From the NCBI GenBank assembly GCA_910585095.1, contig CAJUBU010000029.1, positions 1 through 33,345 of the forward strand: a DNA stretch of 33,345 nt, in the 5' to 3' direction. The translations under genes were made by a program, and so were the position numbers. Below the pieces are notes generated by a model. The model was not told the origin of the DNA and did not search any database. It saw nothing but the letters and a program-made list of their open reading frames with translations. This DNA comes from an uncultured Lachnospira sp. Lineage in GTDB: Bacteria; Bacillota; Clostridia; Lachnospirales; Lachnospiraceae. Shown here piece after piece: positions 5,871-13,550 of the stretch (the stretch's first letter is position 1; each line of letters starts with the position of its first letter).

Positions 5871-7835
5871 ATGATAGAGATACTCAGTCAAGATACAATT
5901 AATAAAATAGCTGCTGGCGAAGTGATAGATCGACCATCTTCCGTTGTAAAAGAATTAGTAGAAAATGCTATCGATGCTAATGCCAGTGCAATTACAATTG
6001 AAATTAAAGAAGGTGGTATTTCTTTTATACGAATCACAGATAATGGAACAGGTATTAATGGAAGTGAAATAAAAACTGCCTTTTTACGCCACGCTACCAG
6101 TAAAATTAAACGTATTGAAGACCTTATGTGTGTATCTTCGCTTGGTTTTCGAGGAGAAGCTTTGTCAAGTATTGCAGCTATATCACAGGTTGAATTAATC
6201 ACAAAACAACAAAATAGTATAACAGGATATCGCTATGTGATGGATGGTGGTATAGAACAATGTTTTGAAGAGGTTGGTGTGCCTGATGGAACGACTTTTA
6301 TTGTAAGAAATTTGTTTTACAATACGCCTGTAAGAAGAAAATTTTTAAAATCAGCACAGACGGAAGCCGTCTATATTGGTTCATTGATAGAACATCTTGC
6401 ATTGTCCCATCCGGATGTTTCTTTTCGATTTATAAGCAATAATCAAAATAAATTACATACGGCTGGCAATATGAATCTTAAAGATATTATATATGAAATT
6501 TATGGTCGAGAGATAACCAGAAATTTATTAGATATAAATGCAAAGACACAAGATATTACAATCAATGGATATATTGGCAGACCTGCTATATGCAGAGGAA
6601 ATCGGTCATACGAAAATTATTTTATCAATGGACGATATATAAAAAATAATATGATAACAAAAGCGATAGAGGAAGCCTATAAAGGTTATATTATGCCTCA
6701 TAATTATCCATTTACTGCTATTCATTTTGAGATGAATCCATTAATTATGGATGTCAATGTACATCCTGCTAAAATGGAACTGCGCTTTACACAGAGTGAT
6801 TACGTATATCATTTTGTGTTTGATACAATAAGAAACCTATTAAAAAATGCTGAATTAGCAGTAGAAACACAACTTCCTTTAAATAAAAATATATTGTCGG
6901 AAACAACCAATAGTAATTTATCAAAATCGGTTTATCCGACAAACTCATTTGAATCCAAACAAATAAAACGACCAATAGATAATGTAAATAGAATAACTAA
7001 TAATACGTTAGAATTTAACAATGTAAAAAATTCAAATGAACAAAATAGTTTAAATGACATACAGGGTTTAGAAAAGCATTTTAATGTAAATGAAAATAAA
7101 TCAAAAAAGGAAGTACAAAAGAAAACAAGACTTCCAGAACCATTTGAAATAAATCGCTCTAATGAGATGATACAGGAAGACAATAAGGAGTACAAGACAA
7201 ATCAGGAAAAAGAAAAACAGTTATCTTTGTTTGAAAATCCACTATTAAAAGCACAGAAAGAGTCGGATTACAAAATAATTGGTCAATTATTTGAAACCTA
7301 TTGGCTGATTGAATATGAAGATAAATTTTATATGATGGACCAGCATGCTGCTCATGAAAAAGTAATATATGAACGATATATCCGTCATTTAAAGGAAAAA
7401 ACGATGGATTGTCAAATGATTACGCCGCCTATTATTGTAGAACTTAATATGCGTGAAGAACAAGCATTAAATGATAATATGGATATTTTTCAAAAAATAG
7501 GCTTTGAAGTTGAAGCTTTTGGCGGCAAATCTTATAAAATTACAGGTATTCCCGCAGACTTGCCAAATATTGATTTGAATCAATTATTTATTGATATTTT
7601 AGATAGAATTGGAAAAGAAAATCCTCTAGCTCTTGATGTTATTACACAGCGTATGGCAACAATGGCTTGTAAGGCAGCAGTAAAGGGCAATAATCGACTG
7701 TCTGAAAATGAGGCAAAACAATTAATTATTGAATTGATGCAGGCTGAAAATCCATATAATTGTCCTCATGGCAGACCAACTCTTCTTGTAATGTCAAAAT
7801 ATGAAGTGGAAAGGAAATTTAAACGACTCGTTTAA
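5871..7835 (+). CDS. mutL: DNA mismatch repair endonuclease MutL
   Basis: MutL couples mismatch recognition by MutS to strand incision. The 654-residue protein has the GHKL ATPase motifs at its N-terminus: E28 and N32 in KELVENAID, DNGTGI, ATSKI and GFRGEALSS. Residues of about 335-470 form an Asn/Lys/Glu-rich linker. The C-terminal domain has the metal-dependent nicking motif DQHAAHEKVIYE (residues 490-501) plus CKAAVKG and CPHGRP, so this is the endonuclease type found in bacteria without MutH. QLSLF at 450-454, in the linker, matches the beta-clamp-binding consensus; in many MutLs the clamp site is elsewhere in the C-terminal domain. The ATG has GGAGG 6 nt upstream. miaA starts 7 bp after the stop. 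Confidence 0.97.
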   Translation: MIEILSQDTINKIAAGEVIDRPSSVVKELVENAIDANASAITIEIKEGGISFIRITDNGTGINGSEIKTAFLRHATSKIKRIEDLMCVSSLGFRGEALSSIAAISQVELITKQQNSITGYRYVMDGGIEQCFEEVGVPDGTTFIVRNLFYNTPVRRKFLKSAQTEAVYIGSLIEHLALSHPDVSFRFISNNQNKLHTAGNMNLKDIIYEIYGREITRNLLDINAKTQDITINGYIGRPAICRGNRSYENYFINGRYIKNNMITKAIEEAYKGYIMPHNYPFTAIHFEMNPLIMDVNVHPAKMELRFTQSDYVYHFVFDTIRNLLKNAELAVETQLPLNKNILSETTNSNLSKSVYPTNSFESKQIKRPIDNVNRITNNTLEFNNVKNSNEQNSLNDIQGLEKHFNVNENKSKKEVQKKTRLPEPFEINRSNEMIQEDNKEYKTNQEKEKQLSLFENPLLKAQKESDYKIIGQLFETYWLIEYEDKFYMMDQHAAHEKVIYERYIRHLKEKTMDCQMITPPIIVELNMREEQALNDNMDIFQKIGFEVEAFGGKSYKITGIPADLPNIDLNQLFIDILDRIGKENPLALDVITQRMATMACKAAVKGNNRLSENEAKQLIIELMQAENPYNCPHGRPTLLVMSKYEVERKFKRLV

Positions 7836-7842
7836 ACATATT

Positions 7843-8886
7843 ATGAAAAATATTATTATTTTAACTGGTCCAACAGCCGTTGGAAAAACAGAACTTTCCA
7901 TTCAACTGGCAAAAAAAGTTGAAGCGGAAATAATAAGTGCAGATTCTATGCAAGTATATAAGGGCATGGATATTGGAACAGCAAAAATAACAAAAGAGGA
8001 GATGTGTGGCATTAATCACTATTTGATTGATATATTGTCACCTAGTCAATCCTTTGATGTTGTACAATTTCAAACATTAGCAAAAAAGGCTATAAAACAG
8101 ATATATCAAAATGGACATATTCCAATGATTGTTGGCGGAACAGGATTTTATATACAATCTGTATTGTATGATATTGATTTTAATAAAACCACATCAGATA
8201 TTGTGGATTTTAATAAAATGGCATTAAATGATATTGTAATAAATAAAAATAATATTGATAACAAATTTGAAAATAAAACAACAATTGATGAAGAATACCG
8301 CAATTCTTTATATCATATTGCACAAGTTCAAGGAAATGCTGTTTTACATCGTATGTTGGCAGAGGTGGATAAAGAATCGGCTGAAAATATACATCCTAAT
8401 AATGTGAAGCGTGTTATTCGAGCATTGGAATATTTCAAAGAAACAGGCAGTAAAATATCATCTCATAATGAAACGCAACGACAAAAAGAGCCACCTTATA
8501 ATTTTGCCTATTTTGTATTAAATGATGAGCGCAAAGAACTTTATAAAAAAATTGATACAAGAGTGGAAATGATGTTTCAAAAAGGACTTGTCGATGAGAC
8601 CAAAAAATTAATAGATTGTGGTCTGAAAAAAGAAAGTACGGCAATGAGCGGTATTGGTTATAAAGAATTATTTGATTACCATGAAGGAAAAATTTCTTTA
8701 GAACAAACCATCGAATTAATAAAGCAACATACGAGACATTTTGCAAAAAGACAACTTACTTGGTTTAAAAGAGAACGAGATGTATTGTGGATAAATTATC
8801 CAGATTATGGTTATTCAAAAGAAAAAATATTAAAAGCTATGCTTGAAAAATTACAGGAAAGGAATATTATAAATAAAAATGGATAA
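7843..8886 (+). CDS. miaA: tRNA dimethylallyltransferase MiaA
   Basis: MiaA transfers a dimethylallyl group to A37 of tRNA, making the substrate for MiaB encoded at the start of this window. From ATG 7843 it is 347 residues. The P-loop GPTAVGKT lies at residues 9-16, followed by the DSMQVYKGMDIGTAK segment and the GGTGFYIQ motif. The region of about residues 106-140 is an Asn/Lys/Asp-rich stretch that looks longer than in other MiaA proteins I remember. A longer frame starts at ATG 7801 inside mutL, but the MiaA N-terminus normally begins at the later Met. No good Shine-Dalgarno sequence precedes 7843, so translation is probably coupled to mutL, whose stop is 7 bp upstream. The downstream gene overlaps by 8 bp. 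Confidence 0.93.
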   Translation: MKNIIILTGPTAVGKTELSIQLAKKVEAEIISADSMQVYKGMDIGTAKITKEEMCGINHYLIDILSPSQSFDVVQFQTLAKKAIKQIYQNGHIPMIVGGTGFYIQSVLYDIDFNKTTSDIVDFNKMALNDIVINKNNIDNKFENKTTIDEEYRNSLYHIAQVQGNAVLHRMLAEVDKESAENIHPNNVKRVIRALEYFKETGSKISSHNETQRQKEPPYNFAYFVLNDERKELYKKIDTRVEMMFQKGLVDETKKLIDCGLKKESTAMSGIGYKELFDYHEGKISLEQTIELIKQHTRHFAKRQLTWFKRERDVLWINYPDYGYSKEKILKAMLEKLQERNIINKNG

Positions 8887-10171
8887 TATAAATTATGAAG
8901 AAGAACGATATAAAGATTTAGGTATCTCAGAACCTGTTTATTCCTTTTGCAATAAGATACTTATTGAATTAACAAAACGATTTGAAGAAATTGATAAAAT
9001 TTCAGAATATAATCAATTAAAAGTGCTTCATGCCATGCAAAAAAATAGAGTTGCACAAATGCACTTAAATGGTACAAGTGGTTATGGATATAATGATGAT
9101 GGTAGAGATACGCTGGAAAAAATATATGCGGATATTTTTAAAACAGAAGATGCTTTAGTAAGACCACAAATTATGTGTGGGACACATGCTTTAAATGTTG
9201 CGTTGTCTGCAAATTTAAGACCAAACGATGAACTGCTTTCACCAGTTGGCAAGCCTTATGATACGATGGACGAAATCATTGGAATCCGTCCATCAAAGGG
9301 TAGTCTTGCCGAATATGGAATAACTTACAGTCAAATTGATTTAAAAGAAAATGGTGATTTTGATTATGAGGGGATAAAAAACGCAGTCAATGAACGAACA
9401 AAATTAATAACTATCCAGCGTTCTAAAGGATATGCCAACAGACCAACATTGTCCGTTGCCAAAATAGGTGAACTGATTTCTTTTATTAAAAACATTAAAC
9501 CTGATGTGATATGTATGGTTGATAATTGTTATGGTGAATTTGTCGAATTGACAGAACCTTGCGAAGTTGGCGCTGATTTAGTAGTAGGGTCTCTTATTAA
9601 AAACCCTGGTGGTGGGCTTGCTCCTTGCGGCGGTTATATTGCAGGAAAAAAAGAATATGTAAAACAAGCTGCTTATCGGTTGTCTTCTCCAGGACTTGGC
9701 AAGGAAGTAGGGGCTACATTAGGAGTGAATCCAAGTTTTTATCAGGGCTTGTTTTTGGCGCCTACGGTTACAGCAAGCGCGCTTAAAGGTGCTATATTTG
9801 CTGCAAATGTATATGAGCAACTAGGCTTTCAAGTTATCCCAGACAGTAAGGAGAGCAGACATGATATTATACAGGCAGTAGAATTAGGTTCAAAAGAAAG
9901 ATTGATTGCATTCTGCAAAGGCATTCAAGCTGCTGCCCCTGTAGACAGTTTTGTAACACCAGAGCCTTGGCCAATGCCAGGATATGATTGTGATGTCATT
10001 ATGGCAGCAGGTGCATTTGTGCAAGGTTCGTCCATTGAATTGTCGGCTGATGGTCCTTTAAAAGAACCATTCACTGTATTTTTTCAGGGTGGTTTAACAT
10101 GGTATCATGCTAAGTATGGCATTATGATGAGTTTACAGAAAATGTTTGAACAAGGGCTTGTGAAGGTATGA
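8879..10171 (+). CDS. PLP-dependent methionine gamma-lyase family protein (aluminum-resistance-like)
   Basis: 430 residues of the fold type I PLP family found in Bacillota next to miaA/hfq-type loci and annotated as methionine gamma-lyase family or aluminum resistance protein. Visible motifs are GTSGYGYNDDGRDTLE near residues 65-80, MCGTHALN, the aspartate segment MVDNCYGEF, and the probable Schiff-base lysine K241 in GSLIKNPGGG. The true substrate is uncertain; family membership implies C-S lyase or related cystathionine chemistry. The ATG overlaps the miaA stop by 8 bp, indicating translational coupling in a mutL-miaA operon. An AT-only hairpin at 10180-10210 follows but has no T-run. Confidence 0.85.
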   Translation: MDNINYEEERYKDLGISEPVYSFCNKILIELTKRFEEIDKISEYNQLKVLHAMQKNRVAQMHLNGTSGYGYNDDGRDTLEKIYADIFKTEDALVRPQIMCGTHALNVALSANLRPNDELLSPVGKPYDTMDEIIGIRPSKGSLAEYGITYSQIDLKENGDFDYEGIKNAVNERTKLITIQRSKGYANRPTLSVAKIGELISFIKNIKPDVICMVDNCYGEFVELTEPCEVGADLVVGSLIKNPGGGLAPCGGYIAGKKEYVKQAAYRLSSPGLGKEVGATLGVNPSFYQGLFLAPTVTASALKGAIFAANVYEQLGFQVIPDSKESRHDIIQAVELGSKERLIAFCKGIQAAAPVDSFVTPEPWPMPGYDCDVIMAAGAFVQGSSIELSADGPLKEPFTVFFQGGLTWYHAKYGIMMSLQKMFEQGLVKV

Positions 10172-10302
10172 AAAATTTATTTATGTAAAATATTTCATTT
10201 TTTACATAAATAGCTATAAAATTTTTATAAAAATTTATAATAGATTTTTAATATATGTCGAAAAAGCGTATATTATAGCACAAATTTATAATAAAATCTT
10301 TC

Positions 10303-10331
10303 TATACATAATATGGGAAATATGCTATAAT
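10303..10331 (+). promoter_or_regulatory. Extended -10 promoter for radC/mre genes
   Basis: TATACA (10303-10308), a 17-bp spacer and a perfect TATAAT (10326-10331) preceded by TG one base before it (TGC-TATAAT). Transcription should start near 10338, upstream of the radC start at 10386. It probably drives radC and the cell-shape genes that follow. Confidence 0.6.
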
Positions 10332-10385
10332 TCAAACAGTTATGCTTGTACAATATCCGCCTTGAACAGAAAGGATTGTATAGAA

Positions 10386-11102
10386 TTGAATAAAAACGCA
10401 GCAATACACCTAAATACAGCAGAGAATGAGACAAGACCTTATGAGCGATGTATGTCTTTAGGTGCAGCGTCTTTAAGCGATGCACAGCTTTTAGCAGCAA
10501 TTTTAAGAACAGGAACGACGGGAATGAATGCAACGGAGTTAGCTGTAAAAGTAATGGGACTTTGTAAAGATGGTATTAATGATAAAGATAATTCATTGCT
10601 AGAGCTTACACGTTTATCGATTCCTCAATTGATGGACATTAAGGGAATTGGCAAAGTAAAAGCGATTCAGATTCAATGTATATGTGAATTATCAAGGCGT
10701 ATTGCCAAACAGACTGCTGCAAAAAATCTCGATTTTTCGTCTCCTGATTCTATTGCAGCTTACTATATGCAGGATTTGCGTAATTTAGACAGAGAACATT
10801 TGATTTTAGCAATGCTTGACAACAAATGTTGTTTAATACATGATTGTATCATTTCAATTGGCACTGTAAATGCTTCGCTGGTAAATCCCAGAGAAATATT
10901 TACACAGGCATTACGATATGGAGCTGTGTCTATCGTTATGCTGCACAATCATCCAAGTGGTGATGTCACACCGAGCAGAAATGACATTCTTGTTACAGAA
11001 CGAGTAAAAGAGGCAGGTGATATCTTGGGAATAAGACTTATAGACCATATCATAATTGGAGATAATACATTTACAAGTTTAAAAGAAAAAGAATATATAT
11101 AA
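10386..11102 (+). CDS. radC: RadC family JAMM-domain protein
   Basis: 238 residues from TTG 10386. The N-terminal UPF0758 part carries the PYERCMSLG-like opening and a helix-hairpin-helix (MDIKGIGKVKAIQI). The C-terminal MPN/JAMM domain has the metal-binding set H187-N-H189-P-S-G with D200. The cellular role of RadC is unsettled; the original link to recombinational repair was withdrawn for the founding allele. The frame is open from TTG 10362, but AAAGGA (10370-10375) lies downstream of that codon and 10 nt before TTG 10386, which I prefer. The mreB-like gene follows after 20 bp; radC next to mreB is a common bacterial arrangement. Confidence 0.9.
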   Translation: MNKNAAIHLNTAENETRPYERCMSLGAASLSDAQLLAAILRTGTTGMNATELAVKVMGLCKDGINDKDNSLLELTRLSIPQLMDIKGIGKVKAIQIQCICELSRRIAKQTAAKNLDFSSPDSIAAYYMQDLRNLDREHLILAMLDNKCCLIHDCIISIGTVNASLVNPREIFTQALRYGAVSIVMLHNHPSGDVTPSRNDILVTERVKEAGDILGIRLIDHIIIGDNTFTSLKEKEYI

Positions 11103-11122
11103 AACGAAAGGGGTCCACGCTG

Positions 11123-12142
11123 ATGAGTAATATATACGGAGTTGATATAGGGACAAGTAATTTTAAAATGTGTTGTAAGGAAAAAGACCAAATATTGAAT
11201 GAAAAAAATATGATTGCAATAGCCAATAAAACGGAATTGTTAGCATTTGGAGATGAGGCATATGAAATGTATGAGAAAGCTCCTGAAAACATTGAGGTAT
11301 CATATCCTGTTAAATTTGGTGTGATTGCTGATATTGAGAATATGCAGACACTTCTTCTTAATTTTTTCAATAAGATTAATGGTGATAAAAAGCAGCCTGG
11401 CAACACCGATTTTTATATCGCCGTGCCAACCGATGTAACCGAAGTGGAAAAAAGAGCATTTTATGAACTTGTTGCCGATTCAAAGGTAAAGGCTAAAAAT
11501 ATATTTATTGTGGATAAGCCAGTAGCCGATGCCATAGGGGCTGGACTTGACGTTACAAAATCACGTGGTATTATGATTGTTAATATTGGTGCTGAGACAA
11601 CAGAAATATCCGTATTGTCATTAGGTGGTATCGTTATTAGCAAATCCGTTAAAATTGGAGGCAATAAATTAGATGATGTTATTATAAGCCAGATTCGTAA
11701 GGTTTATAATCTTGTTATTGGAAGTAAAACAGCTGAATCGCTAAAAAAAGAATTGGGCAGCGCTATTAAAGGCGAGGAACATTTTGCACCTGGTTTTGGA
11801 CGCAATATTTTGTCTGGTCTCCCTGTAAGCATTGATATTTCATCGGATGTGATATATCAAGCCATTGTTGACCCGCTGCATTCTATTATGGATTCAATAA
11901 AAGTGATTCTTGAACGTACACCTCCAGAATTGGCAGCAGATATTATTAAAAATGGCATTTATGTTTCTGGTGGTACTTCAAGTATTAACAGCCTTGAAAA
12001 ATATATTAATCAAGAGACAAACATTAATGTTAATATTGTGGAAAATCCTTCAGAAAGTGTTGTAAGAGGTTTGATGGGTGTTGTTTCAAATCCTGATTTT
12101 GCCAGTGTTGCATATACACCTCAGGATAAGACATACGATTAA
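11123..12142 (+). CDS. mreB: MreB-like actin-family rod-shape protein
   Basis: 339 residues, the usual MreB length, directly followed by mreC and mreD. MreB forms membrane-associated filaments that organise lateral wall synthesis by the RodA/PBP2 complex, both encoded here. The phosphate-1 loop is DIGTSNF (D8-F14), the connect motif is near DKPVADAIGAGLDV, and the adenosine motif is VSGGTSS. The phosphate-2 loop reads VNIGAETTEIS around N154, where typical MreB has an Asp and three glycines (VDIGGGTTD), so nucleotide handling may differ. AAAGGGG lies 11 nt upstream of the ATG. Context makes the assignment firm, but the sequence is divergent. Confidence 0.85.
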   Translation: MSNIYGVDIGTSNFKMCCKEKDQILNEKNMIAIANKTELLAFGDEAYEMYEKAPENIEVSYPVKFGVIADIENMQTLLLNFFNKINGDKKQPGNTDFYIAVPTDVTEVEKRAFYELVADSKVKAKNIFIVDKPVADAIGAGLDVTKSRGIMIVNIGAETTEISVLSLGGIVISKSVKIGGNKLDDVIISQIRKVYNLVIGSKTAESLKKELGSAIKGEEHFAPGFGRNILSGLPVSIDISSDVIYQAIVDPLHSIMDSIKVILERTPPELAADIIKNGIYVSGGTSSINSLEKYINQETNINVNIVENPSESVVRGLMGVVSNPDFASVAYTPQDKTYD

Positions 12143-12171
12143 GAATCTTTTAATCAAGAATGGAGTTTTGT

Positions 12172-13020
12172 ATGTTAAAGAAAATTTCATCATTTTTTAC
12201 ATCAAAATATATTTTAATTTTGGTCGTACTATTGTGTTCTGCTCTAATTGTAGCCAGTTTTTTTACCGATAAGCTCGTAGCACCTGTACGAAATATTGTT
12301 TCTACACTTGTTATGCCTATTCAAGATGGTATGAATTATATTGGGTTATGGGTATCTGATGGTTATGAGAAAATTCAGGAAGCAACCAAGCTTCTTGAAG
12401 AAAATCAATCTTTAAAATTAAAAGTGGATGAATTGACGGAAGAAAATAATAAATTAAAACAGGATACGTATGAATTAAACCGATTACGAGAATTGTACAA
12501 GCTTGATGAAAGCTATGCAGATTATGCAAAAGTAGGCGCGAGAATTATTGGTACAAGTTCGGATAACTGGTATTCAACATTTACAATTGATAAGGGAAGT
12601 GATGAGGGAATTGCTGTTAATATGAATGTTATTGCTGATGGAGGACTGGTAGGAATTGTCACAAGTGTGGGAAAAAACTACGCAACTGTTAAAAGCATCA
12701 TAGAAGATGGCAGTTTTGTCAGTGGACAATTAATTGATACAGGTGATAAATGTACTATTCAAGGTAATATTGACTTGATGGATTCTGGAATGATTCGCAT
12801 ACAACACTTTAAACATTCTGTTACTGTAAGAAATGGTGATAAAATTGTAACTTCTAATATAAGTGACCGATATCTTCCTGGAATATTAATTGGTTATACC
12901 AAAGATGTATCTCTTGATAGCAATAATTTAACACAATCTGGTTATCTTATTCCCGCTGTAGATTTTGGACATCTGCAAGAGGTATTGGTTATCACACAAT
13001 TAAAGGAAGTTGGAGAATAA
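12172..13020 (+). CDS. mreC: Rod shape-determining protein MreC
   Basis: 282 residues. A single N-terminal membrane helix at about residues 13-30 is followed by a coiled coil of about residues 60-100 rich in Leu, Lys and Glu, then the beta-barrel domain with GSDEGIAVNM and GGLVGIV. MreC links MreB filaments to the extracellular PBP2. The frame is open to ATG 12160, but GGAG at 12162-12165 is spaced for ATG 12172, the chosen start. The stop overlaps the mreD ATG by one base (TAATG), so the two are translationally coupled. Confidence 0.93.
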   Translation: MLKKISSFFTSKYILILVVLLCSALIVASFFTDKLVAPVRNIVSTLVMPIQDGMNYIGLWVSDGYEKIQEATKLLEENQSLKLKVDELTEENNKLKQDTYELNRLRELYKLDESYADYAKVGARIIGTSSDNWYSTFTIDKGSDEGIAVNMNVIADGGLVGIVTSVGKNYATVKSIIEDGSFVSGQLIDTGDKCTIQGNIDLMDSGMIRIQHFKHSVTVRNGDKIVTSNISDRYLPGILIGYTKDVSLDSNNLTQSGYLIPAVDFGHLQEVLVITQLKEVGE

Positions 13021-13550
13021 TGAAAAGAAAGATTTTGGAACTGATTATCATTATACTTTTTTATTGCCTTTCTGTGACATTAGGCAGAGTGATTGAACTT
13101 GGAGGAATAAAGCCCAATATGCTTATTATACTTCCGATTTTATTTGGATATCTAAATGGAAGCAATGAAGGTATGTTTGTTGGATTTTTTTCTGGTTTGA
13201 TATATGATATTTTTATATCAACAATAATAGGCTTTTCACCTCTTGTATTTTCTATTTTGGGATATGTTTCTGGACTTTTCTTTCAAAAATATGAAAAGAG
13301 TGAACTTATCATTCCTTTAGTTATTGTAGCATTTGGTGATATTGTATATGAATTTTTATCTTATATTGGTAATTTTTTATTACACAATCGTCTCAATGTA
13401 TTATATTTTATTAAGCGTTTTATGATTCCAGAAATGATATATACCGTGTTATTTTTTGTTTTAATATTTAAACCCATTGTATTAATAAATCCATTGCTTT
13501 CAGGCAAAAAAAGAAGGAGAGTAAGTTACTTTGATGAGAGAGATAATTGA
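13020..13550 (+). CDS. mreD: Rod shape-determining protein MreD
   Basis: 176 residues, very hydrophobic, with about five to six membrane helices and the MreD-like segment GGIKPNMLIILPILFGYLNG. It completes the mreBCD set and is thought to stabilise the MreC-PBP2-RodA assembly in the membrane. Its ATG overlaps the mreC stop by 1 bp, and its 3' end overlaps the following PBP gene by 17 bp, so all three are one translational unit. Confidence 0.9.
   Translation: MKRKILELIIIILFYCLSVTLGRVIELGGIKPNMLIILPILFGYLNGSNEGMFVGFFSGLIYDIFISTIIGFSPLVFSILGYVSGLFFQKYEKSELIIPLVIVAFGDIVYEFLSYIGNFLLHNRLNVLYFIKRFMIPEMIYTVLFFVLIFKPIVLINPLLSGKKRRRVSYFDERDN

Noticed and set aside
7801..7842. Longer miaA start inside mutL
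   Set aside because: It adds 14 residues unlike the MiaA N-terminus and has no better ribosome binding site than ATG 7843.
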